DNA of 12,641 nt, from assembly GCA_028686565.1 (NCBI GenBank), contig JAQUBU010000047.1:1-12641 (forward strand), written 5' to 3'. Below the pieces are notes generated by a model. That model had not been told where the DNA came from and searched no databases. It saw nothing but the letters and a program-made list of their open reading frames with translations. Positions 1 to 6,588 of the stretch are shown here, piece after piece (the stretch's first letter is position 1; every line of letters starts with the position of its first letter). The DNA is from Syntrophomonadaceae bacterium. Its GTDB lineage: Bacteria; Bacillota; Syntrophomonadia; Syntrophomonadales; Syntrophomonadaceae. The position numbers were made by a program, and so were the translations under genes.

Positions 1-58
1 TTCTGTATATTCTACCATGTAATGTCTATTTTAAAAAGAAAGGTACATGTTCCTGTAT

Positions 59-90
59 AAAAAAAATGAGACCTCTAACGAGGCCTCATT
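59..90 (-). terminator. Rho-independent terminator of the etfB-etfA-oxidoreductase block
   Basis: Read on the minus strand, the arms at 90-80 and 75-65 form an 11-bp stem (AATGAGGCCTC with GAGGTCTCATT, one G-U pair) around the loop GTTA. A run of eight T (66-59, the first two within the stem) follows. It starts about 18 bases after the stop codon of the membrane Fe-S oxidoreductase. No comparable T run follows the hairpin on the plus strand, so it acts on the leftward transcript. Nothing recognisable remains in bases 1-58. Confidence 0.9.
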
Positions 91-108
91 TTCGTTCTTA
101 AATAGTTG

Positions 109-2247
109 CTATTCCATTGCCTTCCACAGAACCTCAGCAACATCAAACACCTTGGTGTTTTCTGCTTCGGCACCTTTAACTCCGTCAGATATCATCGTCA
201 GGCAGAACGGGCAATTGGTAACAATCATTTCTGGATTTGGCACCAGCAACTGGTCAGTTCTGGTATCATTAATACGTTTGTATTGAATTCCGTCTTTAAG
301 CACGGCTTCTTCTTCCAGCCACATCCGTCCTCCACCGGCTCCACAACAGAATCCAAATTCCTTACTTTTTTCGATTTCAATTATTTGTCCGCCAGCAGCT
401 TTCAGAACATTTCTCGGTTGATCATATATACCATTATGCCTGCCCAGGAAACATGAATCATGATAAGTCATCTTTACTCCTAATGATTTTGCTCCTTTTA
501 GTTTGCCATCAGCAATCAGCTTGGCAAGTATTTCGGTATAGTGATAAACTTCAAAGTTTCCGCCCATCTGGGGATACTCATTCTTAAGTGCGGTATAACC
601 ATGGGGACAAACAACGATTATTTTCTTGACTCCATAATTATTGAATGACTCCAGATTCTGGCTAACCAGAGTTTGATATAGATATTCGTTGCCTAGACGA
701 CGAGCCGAATCTCCGCAACAAAACTCTTCGGTACCCAGGTAACCAAAACTTACTCCCGCCTTATCAAGCAATTTTACTAAGGCTTCTCCGACTTTTTTGT
801 AACGATCGTCAAAAGATACAGCACAACCGGCATACAGAAGATACTCAAATTCCTTACCGTCTTCCGGCAGGAGATTTACCATTTCCCTTACGCCTCTTTC
901 TTTCAACCAGTCGGCACGGCCAGCCCAGCCAACACCCCAGGGATTGTAATTACGTTCCATATTGGTAAATGCCATTTGAGCTTCACCAGGCATATCGCCC
1001 TGCCACATAACCAAATTACGGCGCATCTCAACAATCTTGGGAATGTGTTCGATGAACATGGGGCAATGCTCCATACAAGCCCGGCAGTTGGTGCAGTCCC
1101 AGATAACTTCACTGGTAACTACATCATAGAGCAGACTTTGTTCCATCGGATTAACACCTTCAGCAGCTTCTTCAGTCATAGCTACTTCTTCAACTTCTGT
1201 ACCATGCATTTTTGCTTCCAGCAAGTAAGGTGCCTTGGCATCCAGATGTTTCTTCATGTTTTGAATAATCGTAATTTTGGGATTAAGATGTTTTCCTGTA
1301 TTATAAGCCGGGCAATTCTCCTGACATCTGCCGCAGCGGATACAGGCATCCAGATCGAGCAAATCTTTCCAGCCAAACTCTTCAATATTCTCAACACCAA
1401 AAGAAGTAGCTTCTTCAATGTTGTAGACCATACGATTGGCTGAAGGCTCCAAATCACGGAATGTGTAATTGAGCATTCCAGTGAATATATGCCACAGTTT
1501 GGTAAACGGAACCAACGCAATAAACAGGAATGCTATTGCCATATGGAACCACCAAAGGAAACGATGCCAAACCAGGATGGAATCCAGGCTCATACCGCCA
1601 TAAAGCGCTGCAAATACCCAGCCAATAGGTGAAGCAACCTGCTCATAGGAAATCTGGGCCATAGTTGTTGATAACTTGATTTGAGCAGCTATTCTTAAAC
1701 CTTCAATGAAATAACCAGTTAAAAGAATAGCAAAGACCAAAAGAATGACCCATCCATCGGAAACCTTGGTATCATTCAAGCGGTCTGGTTTTTGTGCATA
1801 CCTTATAAATGCTAATACTATAATGCCTATCAGTGCCAGGAAGCCAAATACATCAACTATCCAGGACATCCCGATATATACTCCACCTTCCAGATGAGGC
1901 CAATGAATCGCATTGTGCATGGCATCGACACCGGCAGCCAAGAACAAAAGGAAAAAGCCCCAGAAAAGAAAGGCATGCATCCAGCCTGCCAGCGGCTTTC
2001 TAATTACTCTGCCCTGAGCAAAGGTATAAGTGAACCAGGAAATCGCACGCTCGAGTATTTTGTCATTCCGGTGTATTTCACCCTTTGCCAACAGCCAAAC
2101 TTCAAGTCTCTTCCAGAACCCGAATAAAAAGACCGTAACGGGGATGAGCATTATGATATAGATTAGCCATTCGTAGGGAATATTGGCCCCAACCACGCGC
2201 ATCGGGACCTCGTAACCACCTTCCAATGGGTGAAATCCAAAAATCAT
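109..2247 (-). CDS. Membrane Fe-S oxidoreductase, EtfAB:(methyl)menaquinone oxidoreductase type (NarI-like + CCG domains)
   Basis: This is probably the membrane partner that takes electrons from reduced EtfAB and passes them to menaquinone. The 712-residue product has about five hydrophobic segments in its first 260 residues (roughly 26-47, 88-110, 127-150, 165-186, 228-250). Histidines H91, H228, H235 and H253 sit in or beside them, as expected for a NarI-like cytochrome b domain. Two ferredoxin-type motifs follow: CIRCGRCQENCP (C302, C305, C308, C312) and CTNCRACMEHCP (C385, C388, C391, C395). Two cysteine-rich CCG domains complete it (C475, C510-C511-G, C548; C599, C634-C635-G, C679, C682), as in the HdrB/HdrD and glycolate oxidase iron-sulfur families. 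The start is ATG 2247, with AAGGAGGG at 2264-2257 and a 9-base spacer. It lies 83 bases downstream of etfA and is followed by a strong terminator. The domain order is certain. The electron partner is inferred from the adjacent etfBA and from the known EtfAB:menaquinone oxidoreductase (DUF224) family. A heterodisulfide-reductase-like role is the main alternative. Confidence 0.9.
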   Translation of the reverse strand: MIFGFHPLEGGYEVPMRVVGANIPYEWLIYIIMLIPVTVFLFGFWKRLEVWLLAKGEIHRNDKILERAISWFTYTFAQGRVIRKPLAGWMHAFLFWGFFLLFLAAGVDAMHNAIHWPHLEGGVYIGMSWIVDVFGFLALIGIIVLAFIRYAQKPDRLNDTKVSDGWVILLVFAILLTGYFIEGLRIAAQIKLSTTMAQISYEQVASPIGWVFAALYGGMSLDSILVWHRFLWWFHMAIAFLFIALVPFTKLWHIFTGMLNYTFRDLEPSANRMVYNIEEATSFGVENIEEFGWKDLLDLDACIRCGRCQENCPAYNTGKHLNPKITIIQNMKKHLDAKAPYLLEAKMHGTEVEEVAMTEEAAEGVNPMEQSLLYDVVTSEVIWDCTNCRACMEHCPMFIEHIPKIVEMRRNLVMWQGDMPGEAQMAFTNMERNYNPWGVGWAGRADWLKERGVREMVNLLPEDGKEFEYLLYAGCAVSFDDRYKKVGEALVKLLDKAGVSFGYLGTEEFCCGDSARRLGNEYLYQTLVSQNLESFNNYGVKKIIVVCPHGYTALKNEYPQMGGNFEVYHYTEILAKLIADGKLKGAKSLGVKMTYHDSCFLGRHNGIYDQPRNVLKAAGGQIIEIEKSKEFGFCCGAGGGRMWLEEEAVLKDGIQYKRINDTRTDQLLVPNPEMIVTNCPFCLTMISDGVKGAEAENTKVFDVAEVLWKAME

Positions 2248-2290
2248 TATCCAATTCCCTCCTTAATAAACCAACAAAAAAGACAAGATA

Positions 2291-2321
2291 TTACTGGATA
2301 TGCGGCACGCATATCCAGTAA
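2291..2321 (-). other. Perfect 14-bp stem-loop between etfA and the oxidoreductase gene
   Basis: TTACTGGATATGCG and its exact complement CGCATATCCAGTAA are separated by three bases (2305-2307). The hairpin begins 9 bases after the etfA stop codon. A run of six T lies about 8 bases beyond the stem on the minus strand, farther than in a classical terminator. It could be a leaky terminator or attenuator, or an mRNA 3'-end stabiliser that makes EtfBA more abundant than the membrane protein. The repeat is seen directly; its role is inferred. Confidence 0.6.
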
Positions 2322-2330
2322 ATCTATAAA

Positions 2331-3284
2331 CTATTTCTTAAGGTTGTCTACCAGCATAGGAACAACCTTGAACAGATCGCCAACCACACCAAAATCAGAT
2401 ACATTGAATATCGGAGCTTCGGTATCGGTATTGACTGCAGCAATATACTTGGAAGAAGACATACCAGCCAGATGCTGGATAGCCCCGGATATACCGCAAG
2501 CTACATACAGATTGGGGTTAACAACCTTACCAGTTTGTCCAACCTGCAGTTCATGTCCTAACCATCCAGAGTCAATAGAAGCGCGGGAGCCGCCTAATGC
2601 TGCACCCAGCAAGTCAGCTAACTGCTCAACTATCTTTATGCCATCGGGACCTTTGCATCCGCGGCCGCCGGATACTACTACCGCAGCTTCGGTCAGTTCC
2701 GGTCTGGCTGATACGGTAGGAACAAAGCTCTTAACTGTCTGATATACATCAGCAGCAGTCGCCGCAATCGCAGGTTTGAAGACTGCACCAGCAGCTGCGC
2801 CTGGAACTACTTCGCAAACACCGGGGCGAACGGTTGCCAGAACCGGGCTGCCAGTAACTTCAACTTTAGCCAGAGCTTTACCAGCATAGATTGATCTTGT
2901 AAATATGCCTTTGCCTGCACTTAATTGAATAGCAATAGCATCAGTTGCCAGTCCTTGTTCCAGCTTCTGAGCTAAACGAGAAGCAAAATCCCTACCATTA
3001 AAAGTATGTGCAAACAGCACTGCATTGGGGCTGTATTCCTTGATCATAGCCACCATCTGGGCTACAAAAGCACCGGTATTGTAATTGGCAAATACGTCAT
3101 CTTCAACTACACATACCTTGTCTGCTCCATATTTTGCATATTCAGCAGCTTGACCTTCTACACCTTTACCAAACACTACGGCAACAACTTCATCGCCGAT
3201 TTTCTTGGCCTCTGAAATCATTTCATAAGAAACTTTACGGATATTACCGTCTCTTTGTTCTACTACTATCCATGTTCCAGCCAT
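2331..3284 (-). CDS. etfA: Electron transfer flavoprotein, alpha subunit
   Basis: FAD-binding subunit of the cytoplasmic EtfAB heterodimer. It accepts electrons from acyl-CoA dehydrogenases and here probably hands them to the membrane Fe-S oxidoreductase encoded next. The 317-residue length is normal. Residues 1-190 form the N-terminal alpha/beta domain. The C-terminal FAD domain starts with VVVSGGRGCKGPDG (202-215) and continues with GGSRASIDSGW (231-241), QVGQTGK (247-253), the ISGAIQHLAGM stretch (265-275) and the NVSDFGVVGDLF stretch (294-305), all ETF-alpha signatures. A frame opening at TTG 3287 is possible, but ATG 3284 sits 7 bases from GGAGG (3296-3292) while the TTG would be only 4 bases from it, so ATG is preferred. 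It lies 42 bases downstream of etfB in the same operon. The sequence alone does not say which acyl-CoA dehydrogenase feeds it. Confidence 0.96.
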   Translation of the reverse strand: MAGTWIVVEQRDGNIRKVSYEMISEAKKIGDEVVAVVFGKGVEGQAAEYAKYGADKVCVVEDDVFANYNTGAFVAQMVAMIKEYSPNAVLFAHTFNGRDFASRLAQKLEQGLATDAIAIQLSAGKGIFTRSIYAGKALAKVEVTGSPVLATVRPGVCEVVPGAAAGAVFKPAIAATAADVYQTVKSFVPTVSARPELTEAAVVVSGGRGCKGPDGIKIVEQLADLLGAALGGSRASIDSGWLGHELQVGQTGKVVNPNLYVACGISGAIQHLAGMSSSKYIAAVNTDTEAPIFNVSDFGVVGDLFKVVPMLVDNLKK

Positions 3285-3291
3285 CAATTAC

Positions 3292-3296
3292 CCTCC
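3292..3296 (-). promoter_or_regulatory. Ribosome binding site deciding the etfA start
   Basis: GGAGG, within AAAAGGAGGG, lies 7 bases before ATG 3284 and only 4 before the in-frame TTG at 3287. This favours the product beginning MAGTW. Confidence 0.75.
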
Positions 3297-3326
3297 TTTT
3301 TTTATATAAGTAATCAATTAATGATT

Positions 3327-4082
3327 TTATTTCTTGATTTCGACTTTAACTGTATTCAACATCCATTCTGACAATTTGGCAGCAGCTACATCAGGATCAT
3401 CATCAATCTTGATACCAGCTTGTTTTGCTGCAGGCAGACTTAGATCAACTATCTTAACTTTACTGTCAGCTGCAACTGCATCTACAGTAGCAACCGGTTT
3501 CTTCTTGGCCTGCATGATACCCTTCATGGAAGGATAACGGGGTTCATTCCAGCTAACCTGACTGGAAATAACTGCCGGCATGCTAACTTCAGTTACCTGA
3601 GTTCCGCCATCAGCTTCACTGGAGCAGGTTGCTTTGCCTCCAGCGATTTCAATGCTGGTAATAACGTTGATATGGGGTAAACCAAGAATTTCAGCAATAC
3701 GAGTGGGAACCTGAGAAGATCCATCATCCGCAGCAACATGTCCGGCCAGAACCAGATCGGGATTCTCAGCTTTGATAGCGGCAGCCAGAACAACAGCCCG
3801 TGCAAATTCATCAGCTGCTGTATCTTGCTTTACAAGTATTCCCCGGTCAGCGCCCATTGCGAGTGCGGTACGAATGGCGTCCATAGCCTTATCAGATCCA
3901 GCGGCTAAAACAACCACCTCAGTGGCTACACCCTTTTCTTTTAATTGAATACCACCCTCAACCGCTACTTCGTCATAAGGATTAATTATTAAATTGATAC
4001 CGGCATCTGCGATTTTGCCATCCTTAATTTCAATTTTGGCCTCTGTGTCGAATGTCTGCTTAACACACACTAGAACCTTCAA
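3327..4082 (-). CDS. etfB: Electron transfer flavoprotein, beta subunit
   Basis: Beta subunit of EtfAB, which binds AMP or a second FAD at the subunit interface and docks on the acyl-CoA dehydrogenase. The ETF-beta pattern is clear: an N-terminal MKVLVCVKQ strand, INPYDEVAVEGGIQLKE (about residues 32-48), the AGHVAADDGSSQVPTRIAE nucleotide-binding segment in mid-protein, and the SWNEPRYPSMKGIMQAKKKP stretch (about 178-197) that leads into the C-terminal arm. The start is chosen as TTG 4082, giving 251 residues. The GGAGG at 4094-4090 is 7 bases from this TTG but only 1 base from the upstream in-frame ATG (4088), which is too close to initiate efficiently. The TTG start also gives the usual family N-terminus. 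It is the first gene of etfB-etfA-oxidoreductase, preceded by a 320-bp regulatory region. Whether it is a bifurcating type cannot be decided by eye; the lack of neighbouring ferredoxin-linked partners argues against it. Confidence 0.95.
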   Translation of the reverse strand: MKVLVCVKQTFDTEAKIEIKDGKIADAGINLIINPYDEVAVEGGIQLKEKGVATEVVVLAAGSDKAMDAIRTALAMGADRGILVKQDTAADEFARAVVLAAAIKAENPDLVLAGHVAADDGSSQVPTRIAEILGLPHINVITSIEIAGGKATCSSEADGGTQVTEVSMPAVISSQVSWNEPRYPSMKGIMQAKKKPVATVDAVAADSKVKIVDLSLPAAKQAGIKIDDDPDVAAAKLSEWMLNTVKVEIKK

Positions 4083-4089
4083 GTTCATT

Positions 4090-4094
4090 CCTCC
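4090..4094 (-). promoter_or_regulatory. Ribosome binding site that selects a TTG start for etfB
   Basis: GGAGG (part of AAAAGGAGGA) is separated by one base from ATG 4088 and by seven bases from TTG 4082. The spacing favours TTG initiation. Confidence 0.7.
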
Positions 4095-4125
4095 TTTTCA
4101 TCTAATAGTTTTTTGGGAATTCCTG

Positions 4126-4156
4126 AGTATAGACTAATGTAAAACTGAAGTTGTAA
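4126..4156 (-). promoter_or_regulatory. Candidate promoter of etfB-etfA-oxidoreductase
   Basis: TTACAA (4156-4151) and TATACT (4131-4126) on the minus strand resemble a SigA promoter, 19 bases apart, which is longer than ideal. It would place the transcript start about 35 bases upstream of the etfB start codon, just before the Shine-Dalgarno sequence. The -10 box is good and the -35 box and spacing are mediocre. Confidence 0.3.
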
Positions 4157-4175
4157 TCTACCACCCCCATGATCG

Positions 4176-4201
4176 GATATATATCTTGTTGCCTACGGCA
4201 A
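4176..4201. promoter_or_regulatory. Paired small palindromes upstream of the etfB promoter candidate
   Basis: GATATATATC (4176-4185) is a 10-bp palindrome. TTGCC (4189-4193) and GGCAA (4197-4201) form a 5-bp inverted repeat around TAC. They lie 20-45 bases upstream of the candidate -35 box, a usual position for an activator or repressor site. No specific regulator is recognised. Confidence 0.3.
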
Positions 4202-4238
4202 TTTTACCGTCAAATTGATACTGTTTTTTATATAACGA

Positions 4239-4330
4239 GGCGAAAAGTATCCCCCATCCCTTGCAGTGGTGTGTTGAAGCTGCTCCGCAGTTTCTTTCCA
4301 TGAAAAAGATACCAAAGTTAACCTTTCGCC
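4239..4330. other. About 92-bp inverted-repeat element, possible structured RNA or leader
   Basis: GGCGAAAAG (4239-4247) and CCTTTCGCC (4322-4330) form the outer stem: nine pairs if transcribed leftwards, with one G-U, and eight with one mismatch if rightwards. Inside it, GTATC (4247-4251) can pair with GATAC (4308-4312). GAAGCTGC/GCAGTTTC (4276-4283/4287-4294) forms a hairpin with loop TCC. I do not recognise a known riboswitch class. It could be a 5' leader structure, a small RNA, or the remnant of a small repeat element. Confidence 0.35.
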
Positions 4331-4402
4331 ATATAAATTGGATTTCCTGCTTTTATATAAGGGTTGAGCAAGTTTTTTATTTAGAATAAAAAATCATAAA
4401 AT

Positions 4403-5182
4403 TCAATCTTTTTGATAGAAAAAGGTAGCAATCGATTTTAGTCCCACATCGCGCGCTTGAAATATTTGTTCAGTGCTTCCTATGAATAATACCCCTCTGG
4501 TTCTAAGCGAATCTGAAAACCTTTTATATAGTTTAGCCTTGGTTTCTTCGGTAAAATATATTACCACATTGCGACATAAAATAAGGTCATATTCTTTGGG
4601 AAAAGAATCTCTTAAAAGATCATGCTGCTGAAATTTGATCATCTTCTTCATTTCATCATTTATCTGATAGTAATTGCCCTGTTTATTAAAATACTTGCTC
4701 TGCCACTCGCCGGGAACACCATTCATAGCTTTAGCTGTATATAAACCTATTCCAGCCTTTTCCAAGACGTCTTTATCAATATCTGTTGCCAGGATTTTAT
4801 CACTCAGGTTAATTTTCCTTTCCTGAAATAACATTGCCAGCGAATAAGGCTCTTCCCCGGTAGAACATCCTGCACTCCAAATTTTGAGACTGCCTCTTTC
4901 TTTAAGTAAAGGAGGTATAATCTGTTTTTCCATAACATCCCAATGATTAAGATTGCGAAAGAACTCGGAAACATTAATGGTAATATGTTCTAAGAAACGA
5001 CGGTAAATCTCCTTGTCACTGCCAAGTATCTTTATAAAATCTTGATAATTGGCAATGTTTACGGTTCGCATAAAACTGTTGATTCTTCTTTCCATTTGCG
5101 GACGTTTATATGCCGTAAGATTGATATTGCTCATCACTTCAAATTTCTTGATAAACCATTCCCAATCGGTCACACTATCCAT
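4403..5182 (-). CDS. cheR: Chemotaxis protein methyltransferase CheR
   Basis: S-adenosylmethionine-dependent methyltransferase that methylates glutamates on chemoreceptors. The 259-residue length matches stand-alone Firmicute CheR. Residues about 5-75 are the N-terminal helical domain, ending in the conserved INVSEFFRN (69-77). The methyltransferase domain follows, with the SAM-binding motif SAGCSTGEEPYSLAM (103-117), the acidic LATDID (131-136) and LCRNVVIYF (202-210), then GVLFIGSTEQIF (230-241). No TPR or other extra domain is fused. ATG 5182 is preceded by GGGAGGGG (5198-5191) at 8 bases, and that Shine-Dalgarno overlaps the hemL stop codon, so the gene is probably cotranscribed with hemL. 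A chemotaxis gene at the end of a heme cluster is out of place: no receptor, CheA, CheB or CheW is nearby. The motifs are canonical, so a different methyl acceptor is possible but not indicated. Confidence 0.93.
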   Translation of the reverse strand: MDSVTDWEWFIKKFEVMSNINLTAYKRPQMERRINSFMRTVNIANYQDFIKILGSDKEIYRRFLEHITINVSEFFRNLNHWDVMEKQIIPPLLKERGSLKIWSAGCSTGEEPYSLAMLFQERKINLSDKILATDIDKDVLEKAGIGLYTAKAMNGVPGEWQSKYFNKQGNYYQINDEMKKMIKFQQHDLLRDSFPKEYDLILCRNVVIYFTEETKAKLYKRFSDSLRTRGVLFIGSTEQIFQARDVGLKSIATFFYQKD

Positions 5183-5197
5183 CTTATTTTCCCCTCC

Positions 5198-6487
5198 CTA
5201 GTATATTTCATCCAGTACTTTGTCAATCTCAGCCAGGGTCTTCTCAATATCTTGCGGCAGGTGCGCAGATGACACAAAGCAAAGTTCGAACTGGGAAGGT
5301 GGAAAATATATTCCTTTCTGCAGTAAAGCACGGAAAAATTCGGCATATTTCTCGGTATCACAGCTTAAAACGGCTACATAATCAGCAACCTGAACGTTAG
5401 TAAAAAACAGACAAAACAGAGAACCACTTTGGTTAATCTGATAATTAAGACCATGATCAGCCAGGATTGTTTTAAGCCCGTTCGTTAGTCTGGAAGTTGT
5501 GATTTCCAAACTGCTGTAGAAATTCTTGGCTTGCAGCAGTTTTAAACTGGCAATTCCGGCAGCCATGGCCAGAGGATTACCGGAAAGGGTTCCCGCCTGG
5601 TATACATCACCTTCCGGTGCTATCATGCTCATTATTTCCCTCTTGCCCCCATAAGCTCCAACTGGCAAACCTCCGCCAATTATCTTACCCAAAGCTGTCA
5701 GGTCAGGAGTAATACCTAATATATTCTGATAACCCCCGTAACAAAAACGAAAGCCACTGATTACTTCATCAAATATCATTAGAGCGCCATATTGTTCTGT
5801 AATTTCGCGTAAAGCTTGCAGAAAACCGGGTTCCGGCAATACTAGTCCCATATTGCCAGCTACTGGTTCCACAATAACTGCTGCTATATCGCTGCCCGCC
5901 TGGGCAAATATTTTAGTTACCGAATCTATATCATTATAGTTGGCAACCAGGGTTTGCTCAGCAATTGCTGCAGGCACACCGGGACTGTTAGGCACCCCCG
6001 CCGTTAATAATCCCGAACCCGCTTTTATTAAAAAACTATCACCATGTCCATGGTAACAACCGGCAAATTTTAATATTGCATTTCGCCCCGTATAAGCCCG
6101 GGCTAATCGCACGGCACTCATGGTTGCCTCAGTACCTGAATTAACCATGCGTACCTTGTCAATAGAAGGAATCGCTTCACAGATCATACGCGCCAGCTCC
6201 ACCTCTCCCTCACAGGGAGCACCGTAGCTGGTGCCAAGTTCTGCCGCCTGGCATATAGCCTGCACTACCTGAGGATGAGCATGTCCTAAAATAAGCGGGC
6301 CCCAGGAGCAAACATAATCTATAAAACTATTACCATCAAGATCATATATCTTGGAACCCTTGGTTTTTTTAATAAATAAGGGGTCCATTCCCACAGCTTT
6401 AAAAGCTCTTACCGGACTGTTTACTCCACCGGGAATATATTCCTTAGCAGTAATAAAAATCTCTTTAGATTTGTCCATACTTAGCAA
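5198..6487 (-). CDS. hemL: Glutamate-1-semialdehyde 2,1-aminomutase
   Basis: PLP- or PMP-dependent enzyme that turns glutamate-1-semialdehyde into 5-aminolevulinate, the last step of the C5 pathway in the cytoplasm. At 429 residues it has normal length. PGGVNSPVRAF (19-29) is the family N-terminal signature. NSGTEATMSAVRLAR (116-130), GCYHGHGDSF (143-152) and FDEVISGFR (239-247) belong to class III aminotransferases. GKIIGGGLPVGAYGG (267-281) carries the expected PLP lysine K268. Start choice: TTG 6487 gives MLSMDKSK, which lines up in length with homologues starting M-x-S-x-x-KSK, and a GGGATGGG stretch (6501-6494) sits 6 bases upstream. ATG 6478 is the alternative and removes three residues. 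A promoter-like sequence with an inverted repeat lies just upstream, so hemL and cheR may be transcribed separately from the genes before them. The glutamyl-tRNA reductase that supplies the substrate is not in the window. Confidence 0.96.
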   Translation of the reverse strand: MLSMDKSKEIFITAKEYIPGGVNSPVRAFKAVGMDPLFIKKTKGSKIYDLDGNSFIDYVCSWGPLILGHAHPQVVQAICQAAELGTSYGAPCEGEVELARMICEAIPSIDKVRMVNSGTEATMSAVRLARAYTGRNAILKFAGCYHGHGDSFLIKAGSGLLTAGVPNSPGVPAAIAEQTLVANYNDIDSVTKIFAQAGSDIAAVIVEPVAGNMGLVLPEPGFLQALREITEQYGALMIFDEVISGFRFCYGGYQNILGITPDLTALGKIIGGGLPVGAYGGKREIMSMIAPEGDVYQAGTLSGNPLAMAAGIASLKLLQAKNFYSSLEITTSRLTNGLKTILADHGLNYQINQSGSLFCLFFTNVQVADYVAVLSCDTEKYAEFFRALLQKGIYFPPSQFELCFVSSAHLPQDIEKTLAEIDKVLDEIY

Positions 6488-6504
6488 ATATATCCCATCC
6501 CCAC

Positions 6505-6519
6505 TTCAAAATTTTTGAA
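6505..6519. promoter_or_regulatory. 15-bp palindrome in the hemL leader
   Basis: TTCAAAA and TTTTGAA are exact complements around one central base. They lie between the candidate -10 box (6542-6537) and the hemL start, roughly 12-26 bases after the expected transcript start. Its position suits a repressor site; alternatively it is only an A/T-rich RNA hairpin. Confidence 0.35.
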
Positions 6520-6536
6520 TTTATTTTTAATTTTAG

Positions 6537-6566
6537 ATTATAGAAGGGAAAGCGGCGGCTTTCCAA
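6537..6566 (-). promoter_or_regulatory. Candidate hemL promoter with an inverted repeat in the spacer
   Basis: TTGGAA (6566-6561) and a consensus TATAAT (6542-6537) are 18 bases apart. An inverted repeat, GGAAAGC (6564-6558) with GCTTTCC (6553-6547) around four bases, overlaps the -35 box and fills most of the spacer. A protein bound there would block RNA polymerase. The repeat lacks a T run after it, so it is a poor terminator for the upstream ahbB transcript. Confidence 0.5.
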
Positions 6567-6588
6567 ATATAAAATTCATAGTTCGTTT

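Larger units (their letters stand above)
4083..4402. other. 320-bp non-coding region between cheR and etfB
   Basis: No credible gene is present on either strand. From the cheR side there is an A/T-only 9-bp hairpin (TTTTTTATT at 4373-4381 with AATAAAAAA at 4385-4393). It is too weak to be a convincing terminator, so cheR transcripts might read through. Next comes a roughly 92-bp inverted-repeat element (4239-4330). It is flanked on the plus strand by related direct repeats, CTGTTTTTTATATAA (4221-4235) and CTGCTTTTATATAA (4347-4360). Nearer etfB lie two small palindromes (4176-4201) and a promoter-like pair (4126-4156). The region is the obvious place for control of etfBA and the membrane oxidoreductase. 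Confidence 0.7.

Noticed and set aside
976..1443. Plus-strand open frame of 155 codons across the membrane oxidoreductase gene
   Set aside because: It lies wholly inside a gene with clear motifs on the other strand, has no ribosome binding site of note and no recognisable domain. The other long plus-strand frames (2230-2742, 8818-9261, 47-456) are rejected for the same reason.
2331..4082. Electron-bifurcating EtfAB
   Set aside because: The genes next to it encode a membrane Fe-S oxidoreductase rather than an NADH- or ferredoxin-linked partner, and I could not identify decisive bifurcation motifs by eye.
4181..4208. SigD-type promoter (TAAA, 15 bases, then a GATAT-containing box) upstream of etfB
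   Set aside because: The spacing fits, but the downstream box matches the SigD consensus only partly (AAGATAT for CCGATAT) and the controlled genes are not motility genes, despite cheR being nearby.
4230..4335. Cobalamin riboswitch or other named riboswitch upstream of etfB
   Set aside because: A CCACTG and a nearby GGG-rich stretch recall the B12 riboswitch, but the other conserved blocks are missing and the downstream genes have no link to B12.
4373..4393. Terminator after cheR formed by the TTTTTTATT/AATAAAAAA hairpin
   Set aside because: The stem is only A-T pairs and would be too unstable to stop RNA polymerase reliably; it is recorded in the intergenic entry only.
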